Shown: positions 44,926 to 53,019 of the stretch, piece by piece
Numbering within the stretch: position 1 is the stretch's first letter
Layout: the number at the start of each line of letters is the position of its first letter
Program-made: the position numbers and the translations under genes
From: Streptomyces venezuelae
Lineage (GTDB): Bacteria; Actinomycetota; Actinomycetes; Streptomycetales; Streptomycetaceae
Assembly (NCBI RefSeq): GCF_008642295.1
Contig: NZ_CP029190.1
Coordinates: forward strand, 7,237,501-7,301,500
Direction: 5' to 3'
Length of the DNA stretch: 64,000 nt
Notes under the pieces: model-generated
Databases searched by the model: none
Told to the model about the DNA's origin: nothing
The model's input: the letters and a program-made list of their open reading frames with translations, nothing else

Positions 44926-45489
44926 TCAGCCCGGTCGACCCGGTCGACCCGGTCGACCTGGCCAGTCCGGCCCGAGTCCGGCGGCCCGCAGCAGCGAGTC
45001 ACGTTCGTCCTGGCGCAGCGGCTCGCCCTCCGGGAGCTGATCGTCGGCCAGCAACCGCCGCACCCATACCGCGTCGGCCTCGAACGCCGCGCGACACCGG
45101 GCTCGCTCGGGTTCGCCGGGGTCGACCGGCTCCGACAGGGCCGCGGCCACCAGTACGAGATCGAAGTGCAGGCCCCGACGGGGCACTTCGGGGTCGGCGG
45201 CCAGACGGAGCAGGTACGGCACGACCGCCGGCATCGCGGCGCTGATCTGCATCGGTCCCGCCATCACCAGCAGACTCAGCGCCCGTCCCGCAACCTCGGC
45301 GGTGTCGGGGTCGACCAGGCCGTACAACAGCGCCGGAACCCCGTCCGTACAACCAGGCAACTCCGACCAGACGACCTCTTCACACCCCACCAGCGCGGGA
45401 TGCGGGGAAGGATCCGCCGCCAGATGTGGATACGCCGCCACCAGATCCGCGATCGCAGCCGCTACCGCCGCCCGGCCCACGGTGCACAC
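44926..45489 (-). CDS. HEAT-like repeat protein
   Basis: This 187-aa helical protein has repeats resembling HEAT units (VPALLYGLVDPDTAEVAGRA, VVPYLLRLAADPEVPRRGLH, FDLVLVAAALSEPVDPGEPE). Its C-terminal PGRPGRPGRPG is encoded by a tandem 9-bp repeat. The start is uncertain: GTG 45489 lacks a clear ribosome binding site. It may be an immunity-type or scaffold protein like the larger HEAT protein at 49906. Confidence 0.55.
   Translation of the reverse strand: MCTVGRAAVAAAIADLVAAYPHLAADPSPHPALVGCEEVVWSELPGCTDGVPALLYGLVDPDTAEVAGRALSLLVMAGPMQISAAMPAVVPYLLRLAADPEVPRRGLHFDLVLVAAALSEPVDPGEPERARCRAAFEADAVWVRRLLADDQLPEGEPLRQDERDSLLRAAGLGPDWPGRPGRPGRPG
44930..44956 (+). repeat. Three exact copies of CCCGGTCGA
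   Basis: A 9-bp unit repeated three times in frame at the 3' end of the gene at 44926 adds tripeptide repeats to its C-terminus. Confidence 0.85.
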
Positions 45490-45543
45490 ACCAACCCCCA
45501 GTCCGCCACCCCACCCATAGCCGCTGACCCTGCCCGCGCACCA

Positions 45544-45903
45544 TCATCCGCGCCCACCAGCATGCGGCCGGCGCCCGCCCTGCGTGCGTGCCCCCTCGAC
45601 AGGGCCAGGCCGCCGGTCGACACCGCGGCTGAGCCAGGACTTCTCCAGATCCGACACAGGCGGCTCGGGCACAGGGCCGGTGTCGTCGTAGACGGCGATC
45701 GGGTCATCCGGGGCCGACCACGAGCCGACCGTCACCAATCGGTAGACGAACTCCCCGCCTTCGGGGAGCGGGGCCGTGACGGCTGCCGGTGCCGGCGGCC
45801 CGGGCACACACCTGCCAACGTCATCGGCGTACGGCCCGCCACCGAAGACCGCATGCATCCAGCCCTGCGGTGGCGTTCCACTCAGATCGAAGACGTCCTC
45901 CAT
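45544..45903 (-). CDS. Small hypothetical protein
   Basis: About 119 aa, starting MEDVFDLSGTPPQGWMHAVF, with an acidic, aromatic-rich globular first half (GEFVYRLVTVGSWSAPDDPI) and a basic, low-complexity tail that may be read beyond the true end. Function unknown. The position beside other immunity-like genes is the only context. Confidence 0.5.
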   Translation of the reverse strand: MEDVFDLSGTPPQGWMHAVFGGGPYADDVGRCVPGPPAPAAVTAPLPEGGEFVYRLVTVGSWSAPDDPIAVYDDTGPVPEPPVSDLEKSWLSRGVDRRPGPVEGARTQGGRRPHAGGRG

Positions 45904-45918
45904 GCCCCTCCCCTTCAT

Positions 45919-46163
45919 CGCGGCGAGCGTAGTTGAAGAGGGCAGGAAAAACCCGACCTCAAGATCGGCCCGACAACTCTCAGGGGGCGAGGCGCGCAGC
46001 CGCGTACAGCGTCAATCGCCTCAAATGCCCGCGTAGGTTTCAAGCGAGAGCGCGTGAACGTTGGTGAGAAGCAAGAGCACCCAGAGCGGCGGGGAGGGGC
46101 AATCGTCCGTGCGAAGTCAGCCTCGTTTGTGGCAGGATGACGGCATGTTGATCAGAAAGGGCG
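45919..46163. other. Intergenic region without a recognisable gene
   Basis: This 245-bp region has lower GC than its surroundings. A 9-codon ORF (MLIRKGDAA, 46145-46174) overlaps the start of the next gene and carries its AAGGG ribosome binding site; it could be a mini-leader. Nothing else stands out. Confidence 0.5.
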
Positions 46164-46583
46164 ATGCCGCGTAGGCGCCCGAAGGCCGTCCGTGCGGAGC
46201 TGTGGCGGCCTCGCAGGCACGTTGTAGTTCGGCGGATCCGGGGTGTTTCCGCCAAGACTCGCGCAGCTGTCCGCCGCGTCGAGGACGAGCGGATGTGGCC
46301 GGGTGCAGTTGCTGAAGCGCTCGCCCGCTTCGAGTGGGCGTTCAGGCAACCCGGCCGTTATCTGAATGCATCCCCGGTCTGGCAGCCCGGACTGGAGGTG
46401 GAGTACGCCCGTGATGACCTGGAAGAGGTCATGCTTCACCTCCCTCGCGGTGCCCGGCGCGATCTCGGCCGGCTGGTTGCCCGTATCGACGATGAGTTCG
46501 AGCGTCGCACCCTGCCCAACCCTGGGCCGGTGAACGCCTTCACGGTGGGCGGCTGGTGGTGGTCAAGGATCCGTGACCACTGA
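46164..46583 (+). CDS. Small basic hypothetical protein
   Basis: This 139-aa protein starts MPRRRPKAVRAELWRPRRHV, strongly basic in the first 45 residues, followed by ARFEWAFRQPGRYLNASPVW and VMLHLPRGARRDLGRLVARI, ending with a Trp-rich GGWWWSRIRDH. No named family. The start follows AAGGG. It lies just upstream of the IS630 remnant. Confidence 0.6.
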   Translation: MPRRRPKAVRAELWRPRRHVVVRRIRGVSAKTRAAVRRVEDERMWPGAVAEALARFEWAFRQPGRYLNASPVWQPGLEVEYARDDLEEVMLHLPRGARRDLGRLVARIDDEFERRTLPNPGPVNAFTVGGWWWSRIRDH

Positions 46584-46585
46584 GG

Positions 46586-47442
46586 ATGCTCACGAAGCCT
46601 CATGCGCCCAGGTCAGCTCGTGGCCAGCCGTTGTTCACTCGCTGGTCCATTCGTAAGCTCGCCGATCACCTGCTCAGGAACATCATCCGGCCCGTCCGGC
46701 CCGTCCGGCCCGTCCGGATCGGCAGGGCGGCTCTGCGGTGCTTACTGGCCCACCGCGGGATCTCTTTCCAGCGCACGAAGACCTGGAAGGAGTCCCAGGA
46801 TGCGGACTTCGACGCCCAGCTGGCCCGGATCGAATACGCGGTCAACGAGCGGCCGGACTGCACGTTTGCCTTCGACGAGTTCGGCACGTTGGGCATCCGC
46901 CCTACCGCCGGTTCCTGCTGGGCAGATCGAGGCAGGCCAGACCAGCTGTCGGCGACCTACCGCCGTACCGACGGAATCACCTACTTCCATGGCTGCTACT
47001 CCGTCGGCGACGACGAGATGTGGGGAATCAATCGGCGCCGCAAGTGCATCGACCATACTTGGGCCGCGCTGCGCTCGATCCGCGCCGCCCGCCCGGACGG
47101 CGCCCCCATCTACGTGATCCTCGACAACCTGTCCGCCCACCTGAACTGGGAATCCGCAGGTGGGCGACCCGGAACAAGGTCGAGCTGTGCTTCACCCCGA
47201 CTTGCGCGTCCTGGGCCAACCCCACCGAAGCCCGCTTCGGACCCTTGAGGCAGTTCACCCTGGCCAACTCGCACCATTCCGACCACACGGCCCGGACCCG
47301 GACTCTGCCCGCCTACATGCGCTGGCGCAACCAGAACGCCCGCCACCCCGAGGTCCTCGCAGCCCAACGACGCGAACGAGCCTGCATCCGTAGTGAGAAG
47401 GGTGTTCGCTGGGAAGGGCTTCGGACCACGATGGCGTCCTGA
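46586..47442 (+). pseudogene. IS630 family transposase remnant, 5'-truncated and frameshifted
   Basis: The first frame reads FTRWSIRKLADHLLRN, then FQRTKTWKESQDADFDAQLA and the DDE core FAFDEFGTLGIRPTAGSCWA and IYVILDNLSAH. After LNWESAG (about 47155) the sequence continues in another frame: RRWATRNKVELCFTPTCASW, then ANPTEARFGPLRQFTL with the third acidic residue, to the normal C-terminus. The N-terminal HTH domain is missing. Family members are usually 330-360 aa. It is certainly inactive. Confidence 0.88.
46691..46717 (+). repeat. Three exact copies of CCCGTCCGG
   Basis: A 9-bp in-frame expansion inside the IS630 remnant adds an RPVRPVRPV stretch that intact relatives lack. Confidence 0.8.
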
Positions 47443-47446
47443 ACGA

Positions 47447-47914
47447 CTACACCTGCCCTTGATACACCCTGATCTCGGTCGGGCTGAGTCTGCGGATCGT
47501 TGCCCAGGCCGCTCGCTCGGTCAGTCCTTGCGCCCACTCTTCGAGATCGTCTCCGGCATCGCGGAAGAACCACGAGTCGAAGCTTCCCAAGGCCTCCAGC
47601 GCGGGCGTGAGGCCGTATCTGAGCTCGCAGTGGACCTGCACGTAATGGTCGTGATCACCGTCGTCGTCGGAGATCTCGAACTGCCGGGTGAGGTCCAGCG
47701 TGAACGCTCGAGGGCCGCCGAACGCGTGGGTCCCGTACTGGAACAGGAGACCGTCAGCGTCGGGTGTGTCCGGGACGTCGAACAGTCGTCGGCCGAACCG
47801 AAGGAAGGCAAGCCAGCAGTCTTCCGTGACCAGCTCGTCAAGCCCTCGCTGCCCTGATCCCAGTTCGCCCTCAAGCAGTCCCGCGGCCTCGTCCATCGGC
47901 AGTCTCCGCGTCAT
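47447..47914 (-). CDS. Hypothetical protein, possible immunity-type
   Basis: About 155 aa (MTRRLPMDEAAGLLEGELGS). It is acidic and aromatic-rich, with AFTLDLTRQFEISDDDGDHD followed by HYVQVHCELRYG and GSFDSWFFRDAGDDLEEWAQ. Small acidic proteins of this type are often immunity proteins, but the family is not recognised. It is convergent with the transposase remnant, 4 bp apart. Confidence 0.6.
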   Translation of the reverse strand: MTRRLPMDEAAGLLEGELGSGQRGLDELVTEDCWLAFLRFGRRLFDVPDTPDADGLLFQYGTHAFGGPRAFTLDLTRQFEISDDDGDHDHYVQVHCELRYGLTPALEALGSFDSWFFRDAGDDLEEWAQGLTERAAWATIRRLSPTEIRVYQGQV

Positions 47915-47982
47915 GCCCGACCTCCTCACCCACCACAGCCTCGCTCAGCGTACTGACCCGGTGAACCGTCCCGGTCAGAGCA

Positions 47983-48438
47983 CTAGACAACGTCGAACTC
48001 GTTGCCTTCCGGGTCCTGCAGCAGGACGGCGTACTGCCCCATGTCCGGCTCATCCGTGATCCGAAGCACGCTGGCACCGGCCTTGATCAGTCTTTCCACA
48101 GTGGTGGTGACCCGCTGAGTGCGGACCGCCAACGGGACATCGCGCCCACCGCCGACCTTCAGGTCGAAGTGGATCCGGTTCTTGGTGGTCTTGGGTTCCG
48201 GAACCAGTTGGAACCACACCCGGGGCCCTCGTCCCGCCGGATCGACGATCGACTCCGGGATGTCGCCCGCACCCACAGGCAACTCCTCCTCGGGCACCCC
48301 CATGGCCGCCCAGTACTCCCGCCACGTGGCATGGCCGGCCGGTGCAGGTTCGGGGACGTATCCCAGGGCCTCGCTCCAGAACGCCACCAGCTTCTGCGGG
48401 TCGGCGCAGTCGATCGTCAGTTGCAGCGTCATGTCCAT
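47983..48438 (-). CDS. VOC superfamily (glyoxalase-like) protein
   Basis: About 151 aa (MDMTLQLTIDCADPQKLVAF). One VOC module pair: FWSEALGYVPEPA at the start, WFQLVPEPKTTKNRIHFDL in the middle, and VLLQDPEGNEFDVV at the end with the metal-side Glu. Not duplicated like the VOC gene at 30692. Function unknown. Confidence 0.85.
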   Translation of the reverse strand: MDMTLQLTIDCADPQKLVAFWSEALGYVPEPAPAGHATWREYWAAMGVPEEELPVGAGDIPESIVDPAGRGPRVWFQLVPEPKTTKNRIHFDLKVGGGRDVPLAVRTQRVTTTVERLIKAGASVLRITDEPDMGQYAVLLQDPEGNEFDVV

Positions 48439-48619
48439 AACCTGAGGCTGACAGACACGTCTGACATTCATGCCGGACCACCCCCGCCCGGCGAGCGCCG
48501 TACCCGCCGTCGCTCTCGTGGATGTCCTCCTGTGGCTATGACGACTTCCAGGGATCCAGCCTGCACCTCCAGGACGACGTCCTCACCAAGGACGAGCTGC
48601 CAGCGCTGTCGAGGGCGGC

Positions 48620-48962
48620 GGGCGCGGGGTGGTGTCCCGGGCCGGGGCCGTGCTTTTGGTCGAGACCGTCCGCAAGGCCGGGCTGGATCGGGCGATATCG
48701 GCGGCGCTTGCGCCGTGGCGGTGGCCGAGGGGCGGTGCACGATCCGGGGAAGATCCTGCTGGACGTGGCCGTCGCGGTCGCGGTCGCGCTGGGCGGGGAC
48801 TGCCTCGCGGATGTCGGGATGCTGCGGGCCGAGCCGGCCGTGTTCGGCCCGGTGGCCTCCGACCCGACGGTCTCCCGGCTCATCGATACCCTCGCCGCGG
48901 CCGGGCCGAAGGCCCTCTCCGCGATACGGGCCGCTCGGGCCGAAGCCCGCGAGCGCGTCTGG
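48620..48962 (+). pseudogene. IS1380 family transposase N-terminal fragment, frameshifted
   Basis: The sequence first reads VVSRAGAVLLVETVRKAGLD, then RAISAALAPWRWPRG. At about 48730 a one-base shift moves it to the next frame, VHDPGKILLDVAVAVAVALG, then GDCLADVGMLRAEPAVFGPV and SDPTVSRLIDTLAAAGPKAL, the standard N-terminal domain of Streptomyces IS1380 transposases. The rest of the roughly 460-aa protein, including most of the DDE core, is absent. It stops at RERVW, where another transposase begins. Confidence 0.8.
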
Positions 48963-49070
48963 AGTTCCGGCGTCGTCGAAAGGCACGTCAACCGGATCAA
49001 GATGCTCAAGCGCCAGATGTTCGGCCGGGCCGGCTTCCAGCTGCTGAGGAGGCGAGTCCTGCTCGCAGAA
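48963..49070 (+). pseudogene. ISL3 family transposase C-terminal fragment fused in frame to the IS1380 remnant
   Basis: Directly after RERVW the frame reads SSGVVERHVNRIKMLKRQMF, then GRAGFQLLRRRVLLA, the C-terminal signature of ISL3/IS204-type transposases. The upstream 350-plus residues of that family are missing. The junction is in frame, making a chimeric open frame of two unrelated transposases. Confidence 0.75.
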
Positions 49071-49122
49071 TGGGCTCTGGTGCCGTGCGATAGATTGCGG
49101 GGGACACGAGAGAAGAGCTCGC

Positions 49123-49716
49123 ATGGACTCCCGCATCCCGCGGTTGCGACGCAAGCTGGCACGCATCCCCTACACGCCCAACCGAAGCTACTCCTTTGGG
49201 GAGGAGCGGCACGAATTTCGTCTCGGCCCCCGCCTCACCAAAGGTCGGGCAGATGCCTTTCAGGCCGAGCATGACGTGGAACTCCCGCAGCCCTACCGAG
49301 ACTTCCTCACCACCATGGGCGGCAGTGGTGCGTCTCCGTACTACGGACTGATCCCCTTGGAGGACTGCACGCTCTTCACGATGAACTCCAGAGACGACGA
49401 CGCCACCAGCAACTCAAGAGGATTCAGCCGAGCCTACCGCCCCACCCGCCGTGGTGACCTGTTCCTGAACGTCATCGAACGCGGCTGCAGCGATCTCGTC
49501 CTCATTGGCATAACCGGCCCCCTCACCGGGCGCATGCTCATCGGCAACGCCGACGGCTTCTGGGGCCCGAACGTCTCCTCAGCCCCGGACTTTCTCGCCT
49601 GGTATGAGCGATGGCTCGACCACATGGCCGCCGGACAGGACAACGGGGCTCTGGAGCTCACCTCACCCCAGCTCCGAGCGCATCCGATTCGGCAGCGGCT
49701 CGCTCACTTGCCGTGA
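49123..49716 (+). CDS. SMI1/KNR4 family protein (probable immunity protein)
   Basis: This 197-aa protein has the SMI1/KNR4 core: AFQAEHDVELPQPYRDFLTT, then MGGSGASPYYGLIPLED, LVLIGITGPLTGRMLIGNAD and FLAWYERWLDHM. In polymorphic toxin systems such proteins neutralise a cognate toxin. No toxin gene is adjacent, so it is an orphan, lying just after the chimeric transposase remnant. Confidence 0.88.
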   Translation: MDSRIPRLRRKLARIPYTPNRSYSFGEERHEFRLGPRLTKGRADAFQAEHDVELPQPYRDFLTTMGGSGASPYYGLIPLEDCTLFTMNSRDDDATSNSRGFSRAYRPTRRGDLFLNVIERGCSDLVLIGITGPLTGRMLIGNADGFWGPNVSSAPDFLAWYERWLDHMAAGQDNGALELTSPQLRAHPIRQRLAHLP

Positions 49717-49726
49717 CCACTCCACA

Positions 49727-49786
49727 GAACCTGAGTCAGACCCCGAGTCAGAACCCGAGTCAGAACCTGAGTCAGAAGCCGAGTCC
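49727..49786 (+). repeat. Five tandem 12-bp units (GAACCYGAGTCA type)
   Basis: Near-exact 12-mers (GAACCTGAGTCA, GACCCCGAGTCA, GAACCCGAGTCA, GAACCTGAGTCA, GAAGCCGAGTCC) run between two genes. In one frame they would encode a Glu/Pro/Ser repeat, but that frame has no plausible start. Confidence 0.88.
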
Positions 49787-49905
49787 GACAGCACCGCCGC
49801 CTCGTCGTGGACTGGGTGTGTCCGGCCCGGCCAGACGGCCGTCCAACAAAACCCGGCCGATATCCCTTGGCGGGTCGGTGCCCGAGTCGGGCAGGGTTCC
49901 GGGTG

Positions 49906-51147
49906 ATGAGCGATGAGTACGAGATGACGTACGCCCACCCCGACTCCCTCGAAGGCCTGCTGCAACGGGGGCGTGGCCTGGGTGCGGTACGCGCGCTCCA
50001 GGACCCGCAGGATGCCGCTGGATTCGTGTACGACGGGATCCGACGTGACTGGCGATGGGACGGGACCGACGACCGGTCTCTGTACCTGGCTCGGCTGGTC
50101 CGGGACCTGGAGCTGTCCCCGACGCCGGTCGTGGACCAACTGGAGGGGGACGAGGAGTCCTGTTTGCGGGCCTGCGAGGTCCTGGAGTTGCTGGCTCTCG
50201 CCGGATCGGAGGAAGCGCGCGAGGGGCTTCGGGCCTATGTCCGGAGAGGCGATCACTGGGTCCGCGTGCTGGAGTCGGTATCAGTCGGCTGGCCGGCAGA
50301 GTGGTGGGAAGACCTCGGTGACGTCGCGCGCGCTCGAATCGGCGGAGAAGCGGAGCTTCCGTGGTTCTTCGAGCCGTGGACACGGTTCGGGATCGAAGTA
50401 CAGAGCCGCCCGTCCACAACACGGCCATCCCTGACGGGGCTCGGCACAGCGGACCTCCTCACCCTGCTCGCCGACTCCCGCACGGAAGACACCACGAAGT
50501 TCGACGCACTGCGTGCGTTGAACAGCCGAGAGCCTTCTGAAGGACTGATCCCGCTGGTCCCCCTGCTGGGCACCGCGGATGGCCGCCGACCCCTGCCCCT
50601 GCTCAGACGGGCCGTTGAGCGCCTCGGCACCGCCGCCGTACCAGCAGCGCACGGCTGGGCGGCGCAGGACGAACGCCCTTGGCTGACGCAGCTGGGAGCC
50701 GACATCCTGGCCGACCACCCAGGGCCCGAGGCATTGCGGGGACTCGTAGAAGAACTCGCAGAGCAATGGGCGACCCGGACCTGGTGCGGCCCCGACCGGA
50801 CGGCCCGCCGCCTGGCCCGGTTCGGGCCCGACGCCGCCGACGCTCTGCCCTACCTGCGGCGCTTCTGGCTGCGCACCCCGCACTCCTATGAGAGGACCGC
50901 GTACCTGGAGGCACTCGCCGCCATAAACAGGGACGGCCTGGACTACGTGTACGCCGAGGCCCTCTGGGACTGCGAGGAGACGACGCGGCTGCTGGGGATC
51001 GCCTCTGCACCCGCAAGCCCGGAGACCTTGGGACGGATCGCGCAATTGCGCGACGATCCGATGGAGACCCCCGAGGTACGCGCCGCGGCCAGAGCACGGC
51101 TGCCGGCCGCCCCTGCCGGCCTGCGTCTGCGCCTGCGTCAGACCTGA
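49906..51147 (+). CDS. HEAT-repeat-like protein, unrecognised
   Basis: This 413-aa protein (MSDEYEMTYAHPDSLEGLLQ) is helical, with repeated VVDQLEGDEESCLRACEVLE, GLGTADLLTLLADSRTEDTT, RRAVERLGTAAVPAAHGWAA and PETLGRIAQLRDDPMETPEV units that resemble HEAT repeats. It has no signal or membrane segment. HEAT proteins are scaffolds, and several occur as immunity-like genes in polymorphic toxin islands. Start ATG 49906; in-frame upstream sequence is repeat DNA. Confidence 0.75.
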   Translation: MSDEYEMTYAHPDSLEGLLQRGRGLGAVRALQDPQDAAGFVYDGIRRDWRWDGTDDRSLYLARLVRDLELSPTPVVDQLEGDEESCLRACEVLELLALAGSEEAREGLRAYVRRGDHWVRVLESVSVGWPAEWWEDLGDVARARIGGEAELPWFFEPWTRFGIEVQSRPSTTRPSLTGLGTADLLTLLADSRTEDTTKFDALRALNSREPSEGLIPLVPLLGTADGRRPLPLLRRAVERLGTAAVPAAHGWAAQDERPWLTQLGADILADHPGPEALRGLVEELAEQWATRTWCGPDRTARRLARFGPDAADALPYLRRFWLRTPHSYERTAYLEALAAINRDGLDYVYAEALWDCEETTRLLGIASAPASPETLGRIAQLRDDPMETPEVRAAARARLPAAPAGLRLRLRQT

Positions 51148-51257
51148 CCTACCAGCGGACGGACGCGATGGTATGCACCCACCGCTGCGGGCTGGTTCGC
51201 ACCCAGACCGCGAAACGAGGGCCACACCCTGCTGCCTGCCAGGCCGGCATGTCGCGT

Positions 51258-51560
51258 TCAAGGACCTGGTCGGCGTCCGGCGGGCCTTGGTGGGGCCGTG
51301 GGTGTCGTGTATCCGAGCGAGCGGAGGGGGGATGTAGCACGGTCCACCAGGCTCCGGGCGCGGTGGAGGGCGTCCTGGTCGGTGGCGGCGCGGACGAAGA
51401 GCACCGCGTCGGCTCCGCGGTCGGAGGAGCGGACGCGGAGGTGTTCCAGACCATGGCGGGGGGATGCGTGTGCCCAGAGCACGGCGTCGATGGTGTGTAC
51501 GTGCGTGGTCGGGGCGGGACCGCCGGTGATGCGGAGAAGACTGATGTGGATCATGCGCAT
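51258..51560 (-). CDS. Small conserved protein divergent from the LuxR regulator
   Basis: This 100-aa protein starts MRMIHISLLRITGGPAPTTH. It continues with a His-rich VHTIDAVLWAHASPRHGLEH and a beta-strand RGADAVLFVRAATDQDALHR, ending in a Pro/Arg tail. The start follows GGGAGA. It is not a known family to me. It is divergent from the LuxR regulator gene, with a 46-bp palindrome in the gap, so probably co-regulated with the GIGWD peptide. Confidence 0.65.
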   Translation of the reverse strand: MRMIHISLLRITGGPAPTTHVHTIDAVLWAHASPRHGLEHLRVRSSDRGADAVLFVRAATDQDALHRARSLVDRATSPLRSLGYTTPTAPPRPAGRRPGP

Positions 51561-51680
51561 GCGGGGTCTCCCGTGGGTCTCCCGTTGGTACCGGGTCTGC
51601 GGCCATCGTGGAACGGCGGCATACGCCACGGGAACGAGGTTCGGGCGGCAGGATGAGGCCTGACCGCATCCGGACACGTG

Positions 51681-51726
51681 GTCGCAGTGCCATCGCAGTG
51701 CGATCGCACCGCGATGGCACTGCGAC
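51681..51726. promoter_or_regulatory. 46-bp nested palindrome upstream of the LuxR regulator
   Basis: GTCGCAGTGCCATCGC (51681-51696) and GCGATGGCACTGCGAC (51711-51726) form a perfect 16-bp inverted repeat. The 14-bp centre (AGTGCGATCGCACC) holds another perfect 10-bp palindrome, TGCGATCGCA. It is an exceptionally strong dyad, 105 bp upstream of the LuxR ATG and about 120 bp from the divergent small gene. I read it as an operator and/or RNA hairpin. Confidence 0.75.
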
Positions 51727-51831
51727 GGGAGGCTGCTTTTCGGACGTGTCTGTCTGTTCTGGCATCCTTCTCGGTCGCTTCTGACAGCATCGCGCGCGAA
51801 GACCGATCGCATCCGGCTGGGGGATGGGTAG

Positions 51832-52830
51832 ATGCTGGAAATGCTGGGGCTGGACCGGGACACCGAGCGGGTCTATCGCGAGATGCTGCTCCAGCGTTCT
51901 GAGGGGGTCGCGGAGTTATGCGTCAGGACCGGCCTGGCCGAAGGTGACGTACGCGCGGCTCTGGATCGCCTGGCCGACCTGGCGCTCGTGACCCCGTCGC
52001 GGGACACGCCCGGCTCGCTGCGGGCGGTGAGCCCCGAGCGAGGGCTGGAACTGCTGCTGCTGCGGCAGGAGGAGGACCTGGTCAGGCGTCAGCAGGAGCT
52101 GGCCCTCGGCAAGGCGGCAGCCGCCCGAGCGGTCGCCGAGTATGCGAACCTGCGGTCCGGCCAGGCCGCCGAGGACGGTACCGAGCGGCTGCTCGGGCTC
52201 GACGCCATCCATGCCAGGCTCGAGGTGCTGGCCGAGGAGGTCGAGCGGGAGTGTCTGGCCGTCATGCCCGGCGGCGCCCAGTCGCAGGCAAGCCTGGATG
52301 CGTCCCGGCCGCTGGACGAGCAGGCGCTGCGTCGGAACGTAGAGCTTCTGACGCTGTATCAGGACAGCGTGCGCAACGACCCGGCGACGTACGCGTACGC
52401 ACGCTGGACGACCGAGCTTGGCGGCAAGGTGCGCACCTGTCCGGTGTTGCCGCCACGGATGCTGCTCTTCGACCGCACCATCGCCGTGGTGCCCATCGAC
52501 CCCCAGAACACGCGGCTCGGGGCCCTGTGCACCCGCGAGCCGGGCATCGTGGCCTCACTGGTCACGCTGTTCGAGCAGACCTGGGGCATGGGAGTGCCCC
52601 TGGGTACGGTCGCGACCGACCTCGGTCCCGGGCCGGATTCCGGGCTCAGCCCGGCCGAACAGGAGCTGCTGCGGCTCCTCGCCTCCGGGATGACCGACGA
52701 GATGGCCGGCCGGAGGCTGGGGATCTCCAGTCGGACGGTAAGGCGGCAGATGGCCGTGCTGATGGAGCGCCTCGGGGCCACCAGCCGGTTCGAGGCCGGG
52801 CTGAAGGCCGTCCAGAGCGGCTGGCTGTGA
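51832..52830 (+). CDS. LuxR-type (TrmB-like N-terminus) transcriptional regulator
   Basis: This 332-aa protein has an N-terminal helix-turn-helix with TrmB/MarR-like pattern (LGLDRDTERVYREMLLQRSE, residues 4-23), a middle ligand or coiled region, and a C-terminal LuxR HTH (LSPAEQELLRLLASGMTDEM, then AGRRLGISSRTVRRQMAVLM; residues about 270-320). No response-regulator domain. It sits between the small divergent gene and the secreted GIGWD peptide gene and probably controls both. Confidence 0.88.
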   Translation: MLEMLGLDRDTERVYREMLLQRSEGVAELCVRTGLAEGDVRAALDRLADLALVTPSRDTPGSLRAVSPERGLELLLLRQEEDLVRRQQELALGKAAAARAVAEYANLRSGQAAEDGTERLLGLDAIHARLEVLAEEVERECLAVMPGGAQSQASLDASRPLDEQALRRNVELLTLYQDSVRNDPATYAYARWTTELGGKVRTCPVLPPRMLLFDRTIAVVPIDPQNTRLGALCTREPGIVASLVTLFEQTWGMGVPLGTVATDLGPGPDSGLSPAEQELLRLLASGMTDEMAGRRLGISSRTVRRQMAVLMERLGATSRFEAGLKAVQSGWL

Positions 52831-53019
52831 CGCCGGCGGCCTCGTCCGGATGCGGACAGACCGCTTGGTGACAGCCTGATCTCCTTCCTCCCCGGCGCCT
52901 GGGCTTGCAGGATTCTCATCAACGGCAGGGCGAACCGGCCGCGGACGACACACCCCGCGGCGATCACCCGGCCAGGCATCCTCGACCACATTCCGACGCC
53001 CGACTGGGGGGACACCGTC

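Noticed and set aside
49727..49786. CRISPR-like repeat array
   Set aside because: The units are only 12 bp and directly adjacent, with no spacers and no cas genes nearby, so they are simple tandem repeats. The same applies to the other short repeats.
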